Shown here: positions 53,290 through 60,676 of the stretch, one piece after another
Layout of the letters: every line of letters starts with the position of its first letter
How positions within the stretch are numbered: the first letter of the stretch is position 1
Assembly: GCF_014395975.1 (NCBI RefSeq)
Contig: NZ_CP060714.1
Coordinates: 1,860,001 to 1,924,000 of the forward strand
DNA length: 64,000 bases
Direction: 5' to 3'
Source: Diaphorobacter ruginosibacter
GTDB lineage: Bacteria; Pseudomonadota; Gammaproteobacteria; Burkholderiales; Burkholderiaceae_C
Notes under the pieces: generated by a model
Told to the model about the DNA's origin: nothing
What the model saw: only the letters and a program-made list of their open reading frames with translations
The model's database searches: none
Translations under genes and position numbers: made by a program

Positions 53290-54729
53290 ATGCTCTGGCG
53301 TTTTATCTTCTTCATCGGTTTTCAGTCCACCGGCGGCTTGCTGGGATGGCTGTACGCAGGGCTGTGGGGCGGCGTCAGCGGCGCCTGCATCGCCACCTGG
53401 TGCTGGTTCATATGGGATATCTGGCGTGGCGGCCGCGTGCTGAGGTGGCTGCGCGATGGTGATCCGCGCACGGCACCCGCGCTGCGCGGCATGTGGGGCG
53501 AGGCGGCCGATCGCGCAAGGCGGCTGGTACGCCATGGACAGCTTCAGGTGAAGGCAAGCGACGACCGGCTGCACGACATCCTTGCCGCGCTGCAGGCATC
53601 GCCCAACGGCGTGGTGCTGCTGGACGACCAGGGGCATATCGAGTGGTGCAACCAGATGGCGGAGAGTCATTTCGGTTTCGATGTGGAGCGCGACCTGATG
53701 CAGTCCATCGGCAACCTGGTGCGCGACCCGGATTTCAGCGCCTATTACGGCAGGCATGATTTCTCGCGCCCGCTCGTGCTGCAGGGCCGTGCGAGCACGC
53801 CCGCGCGGCCGGTGCGCATCTCGGTGCAGCTGCACCCCTATGGCGATGGGCGCAAGCTGCTGCTGTCGCAGGACATCACGGCGCTCGAGCAGGCCGAGGC
53901 GATGCGCCGTGACTTCGTCGCGAATGTCTCGCACGAGATCCGCACGCCGCTCACGGTGCTGATGGGCTTTGTCGAGACACTGCAGACGCTGCCGCTCACC
54001 GAGGACGAGCGGCTGCGCTATCTGGGCATGATGTCCCAGCAGGCCGCGCGCATGCAGAGCGTGGTGCAGGATCTGCTCACACTCTCACGGCTGGAAGGCA
54101 GCCCGCTGCCCGGCATGAACGAATGGATTCCCGTGGAAGCGCTGCTGCGTCGCAGCGAGGAGGAGGCGCGCGGACTGTCGGCGACGCTGTCGATGAACCA
54201 GAAGAAGGAACACGAGATCGTCTTCCCGGCGCCTGCGGCGATGAAGGCCGGCGGCATGCTGGCGGGCGTGAATGCAGAACTGCAGAGCGCGCTCTCCAAC
54301 CTGGTCAACAACGCGGTGCGTTACACGCCTGCGGGGGGCTCGATCCGGGTGAACTGGGAGACGCTGGACAATGGCACGGCACGCTTCTCGGTGTCGGATA
54401 CCGGCCCCGGCATCGCCCCCGAGCACCTGCCGCGCCTGACCGAGCGTTTCTATCGCGTGGACCGCAGCCGCTCGCGCGAGACGGGTGGCACGGGGCTGGG
54501 GCTTGCGATCGTCAAGCATGCGGTGCAGCGCCATGGCGCGACGCTGCACATCACGAGCGTGGTGGGCAAGGGCTCGACCTTCGCCGTGGTCTTTCCCGCA
54601 TCGCGTGTGAAACCGTGCGCGTCGAAGGCGGCTGCTGCAGCAACTGCCGTGGCGCCGGTCGCTACCCCTGCTTCTCCTGCACCTGCTCACTCCGAAAGCG
54701 CTGCAGAGCACGCCACAACAATGCGCTGA
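53290..54729 (+). CDS. phoR: Phosphate regulon sensor histidine kinase PhoR
   Basis: 479 residues from ATG 53290; the TTG at 53269 is less likely. N-terminal membrane hairpin FIFFIGFQSTGGLLGWLYAG, then VSGACIATWCWFIWDIW, with no periplasmic domain, as usual for PhoR. A PAS domain (about 93-200, ASPNGVVLLDDQGHIEWCNQ) is followed by the H box FVANVSHEIRTPLTVLMGFV, N box LSNLVNNAVRYTPAGG, G1 SVSDTGPGIAPEHLPRL and G2 ETGGTGLGLAIVKHAVQRHG. The last 40 residues are an Ala/Pro-rich tail not typical of PhoR, encoded where the gene overlaps the 3' end of the convergent MATE gene by 68 bases. It phosphorylates PhoB when Pst signals phosphate shortage. Confidence 0.94.
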   Translation: MLWRFIFFIGFQSTGGLLGWLYAGLWGGVSGACIATWCWFIWDIWRGGRVLRWLRDGDPRTAPALRGMWGEAADRARRLVRHGQLQVKASDDRLHDILAALQASPNGVVLLDDQGHIEWCNQMAESHFGFDVERDLMQSIGNLVRDPDFSAYYGRHDFSRPLVLQGRASTPARPVRISVQLHPYGDGRKLLLSQDITALEQAEAMRRDFVANVSHEIRTPLTVLMGFVETLQTLPLTEDERLRYLGMMSQQAARMQSVVQDLLTLSRLEGSPLPGMNEWIPVEALLRRSEEEARGLSATLSMNQKKEHEIVFPAPAAMKAGGMLAGVNAELQSALSNLVNNAVRYTPAGGSIRVNWETLDNGTARFSVSDTGPGIAPEHLPRLTERFYRVDRSRSRETGGTGLGLAIVKHAVQRHGATLHITSVVGKGSTFAVVFPASRVKPCASKAAAAATAVAPVATPASPAPAHSESAAEHATTMR

Positions 54730-56026
54730 AGATCGCAGCCGTCACGGCCAGGGCGGCCGCGCTGCAGGCCCAGAACGGGGCCGGGGAGGCGTAGGGCCCC
54801 AGGCCGAACAGGCCACGGTAGGCAACAAGGTAGCCGCCTGCCAGGCCGCCGCCCCACAGCATCAGGCCATAGACCAGGAAGGGCGCGAAGGTGATGCGGT
54901 AGCTGCGCAGCACGAAGATGCACAGGGTCTGGATCGCATCCGCCATGTGATAAGCGGCCACCCAGGTGAGCAGGGCACTGGCGAGGGCAACCACCTGGGC
55001 GTTGGTCGAGTAGAAGGCGGCCACCTGGTCGCGGGCGAGAAGCAGGGTGAGTGTCAGCACCACGCCCGCCAAAGTCGCGAGCCTCCAGCCGGTGATCACG
55101 GCCGCACGTGCATTCGCCTCGTTGCCGGCGCCGCGCCAGTAGCTTGCCCGGGCGCTCGTGGCGATGGCCAGGGACAGCGGCACCATGTACAGCACCGCCG
55201 CCATGTTCGCGAGGATCTGGTGTGCCGCCGCGGCCAGCGTGCCCTGGCGGGCGATGAACAGGGCCATCAGCGTGAACGAGGTGACCTCGACGAGGATGGA
55301 CAGGCCCGCCGGAATGCCCAGCCGCAAGAAGCGTCCGAGACGTGCCCAGTCGGGCCGCTCCATGCGCCGCCACAGCGCGTAGGAGGCGTACATGGGCTGC
55401 GTGCGCACCATGTACAGGCCGCACAGGAACAGAGCGTAGTTCACCGTCAGCGTGGCCCAGGCGCAGCCGGCCGCGCCTTGCGCGGGCAGGCCCGCTCCCC
55501 CGAAGGTGAACCAGATCGACAGCGGGATCTTGAGCGCGAGCGAGGCCACCTGCAGCCATGTCACCAGTTGCGGATGGCCCAGGGACTGGTTGAGCGTGCT
55601 GTAGATGCGGAACAGCAGCGCGGGCGGCAGTGCGAACGCCAGGATGTGCAGGTAGCGGCGCACCTCACCGCGCAGTTCCTCGGGCACGTCCGTCCAGCGC
55701 AGGATGGCGTCGGGCGAAAGCAGGATTGACATGCCGATCACGCAGGCCGCGGCGCACAGGTAGAGCGACTGGCGCACGCTCGCACCGAGCGCTGCCGAAT
55801 GCGATGCGCCGCGCTGCTCGGCCCAGATGGGTAGCAGTGCCTGCAGCACGCCCATCAGTGCCACGTAGACGCTGATGAACACCGCCGAGCCAATCGACAG
55901 TGCGGCCAGCGCACCTTCTGAGTAGCGACCGGCCACGACCGTATCGGTTACGCCGAAGGCCATGATGGCCAGCTGCCCCGCCAGCACCGTGACGGCGTGG
56001 CGCAGGATGATGCCCCGCTCGTTCAT
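54662..56026 (-). CDS. MATE family multidrug/toxic compound efflux protein
   Basis: 454 residues with about 12 membrane helices. Typical features are the first helix ILRHAVTVLAGQLAIMAFGV followed by TDTVVAGRYSEGALAALSIG, PIWAEQRGASHSAALGASVR after helix 2, and the repeated half with RLGIPAGLSILVEVTSFTLM ALF and AAAAHQILANMAAVLYMVPL SLAIA. MATE proteins expel cationic or lipidic compounds in exchange for H+ or Na+. The ATG (56026) shares one base with the stop of the preceding ArnT-like gene (TGATG), so they are translationally coupled. That coupling to a glycosyltransferase-like membrane protein hints at a role in exporting or flipping a surface molecule (inference). The 3' end overlaps phoR. 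Confidence 0.88.
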   Translation of the reverse strand: MNERGIILRHAVTVLAGQLAIMAFGVTDTVVAGRYSEGALAALSIGSAVFISVYVALMGVLQALLPIWAEQRGASHSAALGASVRQSLYLCAAACVIGMSILLSPDAILRWTDVPEELRGEVRRYLHILAFALPPALLFRIYSTLNQSLGHPQLVTWLQVASLALKIPLSIWFTFGGAGLPAQGAAGCAWATLTVNYALFLCGLYMVRTQPMYASYALWRRMERPDWARLGRFLRLGIPAGLSILVEVTSFTLMALFIARQGTLAAAAHQILANMAAVLYMVPLSLAIATSARASYWRGAGNEANARAAVITGWRLATLAGVVLTLTLLLARDQVAAFYSTNAQVVALASALLTWVAAYHMADAIQTLCIFVLRSYRITFAPFLVYGLMLWGGGLAGGYLVAYRGLFGLGPYASPAPFWACSAAALAVTAAIFSALLWRALQRFRSEQVQEKQG

Positions 56027-57717
56027 CAGGGAGCGCGCCTGCGCAATACGACGAGCTGATCGTTCTTGTCGGTGGGGCGTGCGACGGAGCCTACCTGCTC
56101 CCACTGGTCCTTGGGCCACACTTCGCTGATCGTGGGAATGGTGGCCGCATCGGCGACGATCCATTCGCAGTGGTCCGCATTGCGCGCGTTCGCCACCTGG
56201 ATCTGCCCGTAGTAGGTGAGGGCGGCCAGTTGGGCGCGGCTCAGGCCGTATCCGCCCACGCAGCCGCTCTTGTCGGTGATGAGTGCCACCACGGGGCGGA
56301 TTTGCGGCGCCATGCTGCGTCCGTAGTTGAGCATGGGCAGCCAGATCGTCATGAGCAGGATCCAGCCGAGCGTCGCACCGCTGGCGGGCAGGATCAGGCT
56401 CTTCCAGATTGCGTCGCGGTTGCGCGAGGCGCGCCACCACACCAATGCGCACCAGGCAATGGTGGCGCCCAGGCCCAGGATGAAGGCGAGGAGCGAGAAC
56501 GTGGGGACATAGTCGGGCGCCAGGCGAGCCACGTTGGCGGCGGGCTTGGGAGGGAAGCCCGTCTGCACGGAAATCCAGACCACCCAGATGGTGATGGCCG
56601 AGATGCTGAAGAAGATCAGCGTGAACCAGTCGATCAATGCACCGATGCTGCGGCGCAGCGTAGGCAGCGCGAAGGCGGCGAGCGCGGCCAGCGCGGGCAG
56701 GCCCAGCAGCAGGGCGCGGTCGGAGGGGCGCGAGGTGGTCATTGCGCACAGGGCCACCAGCACGAACCACAGGGGCAGCAGCAGATGGCGGTTCCATTCG
56801 CGGGTGAAGATCTGGTGGCGCCAGCGCCAGACCGTCCACAGGGCCAGCGGCCACGCGGGCCAGCAGAACCACAGGATCAGTCGGAAGTAGCTCTGGAATT
56901 CCTTGAAGCCGCCGGGAGCCACCGCGTTGAAGCGCCACAGGCCGAGAGCCCATGCGACAGCGGCTGCCAGCAGCGTGGCCATGGCCAGGATCACCGCGCT
57001 TTCGATGCGCTTGGAATGCGATGCAAGCCCCGAGTTGCCCGCGATCACGGCGCTGCCCAGCCCCAGCAGCACCGACACCGTGGGGGCCCCGCTGAGCGAC
57101 AGGCCGAGCAGGCCGGCGAGGCCATAGAGCGCGGAGACATTGCGGCGATGGGGAATGCTGGAGGCGGAGAAGAACACCAGGGCCGTACAGCACAGCTGGG
57201 TGAGATAACCTGTCGTCTCGTGCGACAACTGTGCCAGCCCGAGGCTGGCGATCAGCGCCAGCAGCCCAGCGTCACCGACGGCACGGGCATAGTCGAGTGG
57301 ATAGGCCTCGCCTCCGAAGGCGAAGGCGACCGGCTGCGCGCCGGGCTGCCGGGCAAGGTAGTAGACGCTGTACCAGGTGGCGGCCAGCGTCAGCGCCAGC
57401 ATCGCGACAAACGGCAGGCGGGCGGCGAACTCCATCGGGATCCAGTCCGGTGCGATACGGATGGCCCAGGCGCCCAGCCAGTAGGGCAGCAATCCGTCGA
57501 TGTCGGGCGCCAGCCCGGCAAGGGTCGGTGACAGCCAGGAGGTATTGCCCAGCGCCAGCTCATGCATGTAGCCGAAGGCCGTGATGTCGGAGTTGCGCCA
57601 CGGGTCGCGGCCGACAAAGCCGAAGATCACGTAGGCGGCGCACAGCATCAGCAGCGCCCAGCGCGGAAGCGGACGAACGGCACTTTGGGCGACGATGGCG
57701 GGAGTGGGATAGTTCAC
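56026..57717 (-). CDS. ArnT/PMT-like integral membrane glycosyltransferase-like protein
   Basis: 563 residues with about 11-12 membrane helices and a C-terminal soluble domain (about 460-563). The loop after the first helix has FGFVGRDPWRNSDITAFGYM, the Asp-Pro-Trp pattern of GT-C enzymes in which the first periplasmic loop Asp is catalytic (ArnT, PMT, oligosaccharyl transferases). Later HETTGYLTQLCCTALVFFSA and TSRPSDRALLLGLPALAALA resemble the same superfamily. It probably transfers a sugar from a lipid carrier at the periplasmic face. No arn genes are near, so the donor and acceptor are unknown. ATG 57717; coupled to the MATE gene by a one-base overlap. Confidence 0.7.
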   Translation of the reverse strand: MNYPTPAIVAQSAVRPLPRWALLMLCAAYVIFGFVGRDPWRNSDITAFGYMHELALGNTSWLSPTLAGLAPDIDGLLPYWLGAWAIRIAPDWIPMEFAARLPFVAMLALTLAATWYSVYYLARQPGAQPVAFAFGGEAYPLDYARAVGDAGLLALIASLGLAQLSHETTGYLTQLCCTALVFFSASSIPHRRNVSALYGLAGLLGLSLSGAPTVSVLLGLGSAVIAGNSGLASHSKRIESAVILAMATLLAAAVAWALGLWRFNAVAPGGFKEFQSYFRLILWFCWPAWPLALWTVWRWRHQIFTREWNRHLLLPLWFVLVALCAMTTSRPSDRALLLGLPALAALAAFALPTLRRSIGALIDWFTLIFFSISAITIWVVWISVQTGFPPKPAANVARLAPDYVPTFSLLAFILGLGATIAWCALVWWRASRNRDAIWKSLILPASGATLGWILLMTIWLPMLNYGRSMAPQIRPVVALITDKSGCVGGYGLSRAQLAALTYYGQIQVANARNADHCEWIVADAATIPTISEVWPKDQWEQVGSVARPTDKNDQLVVLRRRAP

Positions 57718-57807
57718 ACTGACGCGGACAGTTGTGATGGGAGGGGGACGGGAGAGGGCGGGTGCTGCGCAGGTTCACCGGTCATCGATGGACTAATGAA
57801 CGACCTG

Positions 57808-57969
57808 GGGAGCCTCTGCAAAACCCTCGCCAATCGGCTGGACGCGGATCGGGATGAGCCGCAAGGCGTCTTTTGAAGGCAATAGCAGTAGCTATTGACG
57901 AAAAAGACAACGCTGCGGATCGCCCGAGGCCGCGTTCAGACGATGGCAGGGAGTTTTGCAGAGGTTCCC
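57808..57969. mobile_element. 162-bp palindromic MITE-like element
   Basis: The two ends are near-perfect inverted repeats: GGGAGCCTCTGCAAAAC (57808-57824) and, on the other strand from 57969, GGGAACCTCTGCAAAAC (16 of 17 identical). The similarity between arms continues with gaps through most of the element to a central palindrome CAATAGC-AGTA-GCTATTG (57880-57897). It has no open reading frame. CCTCTGCAAAA-type ends resemble IS5/IS1031-family terminal repeats. Flanks CTGG and CTAG could be a degraded 4-bp duplication. It occupies the 380-base gap between the ArnT-like gene and rpmE2. Only one copy is in the window. Confidence 0.7.
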
Positions 57970-58010
57970 TAGACCGCCAAGTGCACAAGCATAGCGGGAA
58001 ACCCGAAATA

Positions 58011-58044
58011 AAAAAGGCAGTACGGATGCCCGGACTGCCTTTTT
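58011..58044. terminator. Bidirectional intrinsic terminator after rpmE2
   Basis: An 11-bp perfect stem AAAAAGGCAGT (58011-58021) with ACTGCCTTTTT (58034-58044), 12-base loop. Each strand ends in a T run. It lies 54 bases downstream of the rpmE2 stop (minus strand). Confidence 0.88.
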
Positions 58045-58097
58045 GCGCGTGGCCTGCCGAACGCCGCACAATCCATGCGGCATGCGGCGGACGCAAC

Positions 58098-58355
58098 TTA
58101 CTTCGACATGGAGGTCTTACCGAAACGGTTGCGGAAACGCTCCACGCGGCCGCCCATGTTGTCCACGGACTTCTGTGTGCCGGTGTAGAACGGGTGCGAT
58201 TCGCTGGAGGTATCCAGCTTGAACAGCGGGTATTCCTTGCCTTCGAACGTTTCGGTTTCCTTGGTGTTTACGCAGGAACGCGTAACGAACTTGAAGCCGT
58301 TGGACAGGTCCACGAACAGAACTTCGCGGTAGTCGGGGTGGATGCCTTCTTTCAT
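58098..58355 (-). CDS. rpmE2: 50S ribosomal protein L31, type B
   Basis: 85 residues. The sequence MKEGIHPDYREVLFVDLSNG, then FKFVTRSCVNTKETETFEGK, YPLFKLDTSSESHPFYTGTQ and GGRVERFRNRFGKTS is the L31 type B pattern: it lacks the CxxC pairs of the zinc-binding type A form (only one Cys remains). Type B proteins replace the zinc form under zinc shortage in some bacteria; here it may be the only L31. No Zur-like palindrome is seen upstream, arguing for constitutive use. It is flanked by terminators on both sides, so it is a single-gene unit. Confidence 0.96.
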   Translation of the reverse strand: MKEGIHPDYREVLFVDLSNGFKFVTRSCVNTKETETFEGKEYPLFKLDTSSESHPFYTGTQKSVDNMGGRVERFRNRFGKTSMSK

Positions 58356-58427
58356 GATCTTCCTTCAGGTCAGCTGCGGGAGCCGTGCCAGCCAGTCTGG
58401 CGTACTTTCCGCACGAAAAAGCTCTCT

Positions 58428-58457
58428 ATTATTGCATGAAACGGCCGCGTGCCGCAA
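58428..58457 (-). promoter_or_regulatory. Probable rpmE2 promoter
   Basis: On the minus strand TTGCGG (58457 to 58452) is a -35 candidate and AATAAT (58433 to 58428) a -10 candidate with an 18-base spacer. It lies just downstream of the rho terminator and about 70 bases before the rpmE2 start. Confidence 0.5.
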
Positions 58458-58478
58458 TTGAGCGCGCCCCTGTAACGA

Positions 58479-58512
58479 AAATGCCTCGCAGGCGAGGGCG
58501 TGCGAGGCATTT
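58479..58512 (-). terminator. Strong intrinsic terminator of rho
   Basis: A 12-bp perfect stem AAATGCCTCGCA (58479-58490) with TGCGAGGCATTT (58501-58512) and a 10-base loop; on the minus strand it ends in TTTT, on the plus strand in TTTTTT. It lies 44 bases after the rho stop. Confidence 0.88.
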
Positions 58513-58556
58513 TTTCCCGTTCGCACGGGTCGGGCCGTGCCGGCCGAAGCGGCGTA

Positions 58557-59819
58557 TCAGCCGCCGCGGCGCATCATGTCGAAGAATTCCACGTTGGTCT
58601 TCGTGGCCTTCATGTTCTTGATCATGAGTTCCATGGACTCGATCTCGTCCATGTTGTACATGAACTGGCGCAGGATGCGGGTCTTCTGCAGGATCTCGGG
58701 AGCCAGCAGCAGTTCCTCGCGACGCGTGCCGCTCTTGTTCATCTCGATGGCCGGGAACACGCGCTTCTCGTAGAGGCGGCGGTTCAGGTGGATTTCACAG
58801 TTGCCGGTGCCCTTGAACTCTTCGAAGATCACTTCGTCCATGCGGCTGCCGGTGTCGACCAGGGCGGTGGCGATGATGGTCAGCGAACCACCTTCCTCCA
58901 CTTTGCGCGCCGCGCCGAAGAAGCGCTTGGGGCGCTGCAGTGCGTTGGCGTCCACACCGCCCGAGAGCACCTTGCCGGAGGAGGGGACGACGTTGTTGTA
59001 GGCGCGGGCCAGGCGGGTGATCGAGTCCAGCAGGATCACCACGTCCTTCTTCAGCTCGACCAGGCGCTTGGCGCGCTCGATCACCATCTCGGCGACGTGC
59101 ACATGGCGTGCGGCAGGCTCGTCGAAGGTGGAGGCGATGATCTCGCCCTTCACCGTACGCTGCATTTCGGTCACTTCCTCGGGGCGCTCGTCAACGAGCA
59201 GGACCATGAGGTGGACGTCGGGATTGTTGGCGGTGATGGCATGCGCAATGTGCTGCATCATCACCGTCTTGCCGCTCTTCGGAGGCGCGACGATCAGCGC
59301 GCGCTGGCCGCGGCCGATGGGGGCGATGATGTCGATGATGCGGCCGGTGATGTTCTCTTCGGCCTTGATGTCGCGCTCGAGGCGCATCTGTTCCTTGGGG
59401 AACAGCGGCGTCAGGTTTTCGAACAGCACCTTGTGCTTGTTCTGCTCCGGAGGGCCGCCATTCACGCTGTCGAGCTTGGTGAGCGCGAAGTAGCGTTCGC
59501 CGTCCTTGGGCGTGCGGACCTCGCCCTCGATCATGTCGCCGGTGTGCAGGTTGAAGCGGCGCACCTGGCTCGGGGAGATGTAGATGTCGTCCGTGCTGGC
59601 CGTGTAGCTGGTGTCCGGGCTGCGCAGGAAGCCGAAACCGTCGGGCAGGATTTCCAGGACGCCATCGGCAAACACCTGTTCGCCTGCCTTTGCGCGCTTC
59701 TTGATGATGGCGAACATCAGCTCCTGCTTGCGCATGCGGCCGACGTTTTCGATCTCAAGCTCTTCAGCCTGCTTGAGGACTTCAGACACATGCAGTGCCT
59801 TGAGTTCGTTTAAGTGCAT
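58557..59819 (-). CDS. rho: Transcription termination factor Rho
   Basis: 420 residues, standard length, with no large insertion. N-terminal helical domain (MHLNELKALHVSEVLKQAEE), cold-shock RNA-binding domain (DGVLEILPDGFGFLRSPDTS and YISPSQVRRFNLHTGDMIEG), then the RecA-like ATPase with Walker A LIVAPPKSGKTVMMQHIAHA, Walker B VVILLDSITRLARAYN, Q loop near GKVLSGGVDANALQRPKRFF and R loop region. The DERPEEVTEMQR segment is invariant in Rho. It ends untranslated RNAs as a hexameric RNA translocase. Its start at 59819 fits MHLNELK. The long leader upstream is consistent with the autoregulation known in enterobacteria. Confidence 0.98.
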   Translation of the reverse strand: MHLNELKALHVSEVLKQAEELEIENVGRMRKQELMFAIIKKRAKAGEQVFADGVLEILPDGFGFLRSPDTSYTASTDDIYISPSQVRRFNLHTGDMIEGEVRTPKDGERYFALTKLDSVNGGPPEQNKHKVLFENLTPLFPKEQMRLERDIKAEENITGRIIDIIAPIGRGQRALIVAPPKSGKTVMMQHIAHAITANNPDVHLMVLLVDERPEEVTEMQRTVKGEIIASTFDEPAARHVHVAEMVIERAKRLVELKKDVVILLDSITRLARAYNNVVPSSGKVLSGGVDANALQRPKRFFGAARKVEEGGSLTIIATALVDTGSRMDEVIFEEFKGTGNCEIHLNRRLYEKRVFPAIEMNKSGTRREELLLAPEILQKTRILRQFMYNMDEIESMELMIKNMKATKTNVEFFDMMRRGG

Positions 59820-60140
59820 GGGGTGACTCCTGAACGGAGTGATGAAGAATACGAAATGCCTGGGGGAGCTTTAGCTGTCTGCCGTGCGGGCCGGATAGGC
59901 GCTTGGCGAGCTGGTGATCGGGATTTCAGTCGCCAGCTTTTGCAACGTGGCGAATCGATCAGCAGAGATTATGACAGGATTTTGGACAAGCGCGTCACCG
60001 CGTTGCGAACGCTTTCATCCTTGAGATGTGCGGACTCGAGTGGAAACGCGTTCCCGAGCCTTGAAATGAGGGCTCTTTGCAAGGGGCACCTTCGCTGCTC
60101 TGAACGCGGAAGCAATGAGCACGCCGTATGAAACGGGCAG
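59820..60140 (-). other. Rho leader/promoter region, no gene recognised
   Basis: No supportable gene lies here. On the minus strand a -10 candidate CATAAT (59973 to 59968) would give a rho leader of about 140 bases; a convincing -35 is not seen. AGGAGT (minus strand, 59830 to 59825) is the rho ribosome binding site. In E. coli the rho leader is the site of Rho-dependent autoregulation. Confidence 0.4.
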
Positions 60141-60144
60141 GGCG

Positions 60145-60257
60145 CATGCGAGAGCCGCCGCGCAAGGGCCGCCCCGCGGCGCTGGCGGCGTCCCCCTTCC
60201 CGAACTGCGCAGCAGTTCGAGAGAAGGGGGAAGGCGCAAAGCGCCTCAGGGGGATGC
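60145..60257 (-). repeat. Dispersed intergenic repeat, copy 1
   Basis: Read on the minus strand from 60257 it runs GCATCCCCCTGAGGCGCTT, then a CCTTCCCCCTTCTCTCGAAC stem-loop region and on to GGGGCGGCCCTTG. It matches the copy at 63321-63428 over about 105 bases with few differences, in inverted orientation. Internally CCCCCTTC pairs with GAAGGGGG and AACTGC with GCAGTT. The style is that of abundant intergenic repeats in Comamonadaceae. It begins right after the trxA stop codon and may act as its terminator. Confidence 0.75.
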
Positions 60258-60259
60258 TC

Positions 60260-60589
60260 TTAAATCTCTTGGTCGATGAAGGCCGTCAGCTGGGCCTTGC
60301 TGAGCGCGCCGACCTTTGTGGCTGCCAGTTCGCCATTCTTGAACAGCATGAGCGTGGGAATGCCGCGAATGCCGAACTTGGCGGGAATTTCACGGTTCTC
60401 GTCCACATTCATCTTGGCGATGGTGAGCTTGCCCTGGTAGGTGGTAGCCACTTCATCCAGAATGGGTGCAATCATCTTGCAGGGACCGCACCACTCGGCC
60501 CAGTAGTCCACCAGCACCGCACCGCCGTCCTTGAGGACGTCGGCTTCGAAGCTGCTGTCCGAAATGTGTTTGATGAGATCGTTTGCCAT
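60260..60589 (-). CDS. trxA: Thioredoxin 1
   Basis: 109 residues. The redox-active WAEWCGPCKMIAPILDEVAT (Cys-Gly-Pro-Cys) and the cis-Pro loop FGIRGIPTLMLFKNGE are canonical; the buried Asp in VLVDYWAEW is present. It reduces protein disulfides using thioredoxin reductase. The start at 60589 is preceded on the minus strand by AAGGAAAGCCC, a good ribosome binding site; longer in-frame extensions upstream are antisense to the AddB-like gene. In many proteobacteria trxA sits beside rho, as here. Confidence 0.97.
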   Translation of the reverse strand: MANDLIKHISDSSFEADVLKDGGAVLVDYWAEWCGPCKMIAPILDEVATTYQGKLTIAKMNVDENREIPAKFGIRGIPTLMLFKNGELAATKVGALSKAQLTAFIDQEI

Positions 60590-60676
60590 GGGCTTTCCTT
60601 GATTACAGCTATTGAATATGGCCGGTACGTTTACAGTGGAATAATTGTGACAGAAACTGATTCCCCGCATCACGGT

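Noticed and set aside
54662..57193. A single 843-codon fusion of the ArnT-like and MATE proteins
   Set aside because: The N-terminal part is a shadow frame of the membrane glycosyltransferase; the true MATE start is the ATG at 56026 that overlaps the upstream stop.
58356..58440. Zur box upstream of rpmE2
   Set aside because: No A+T-rich palindrome resembling a Zur site; the only A+T-rich motif is the -10 element.
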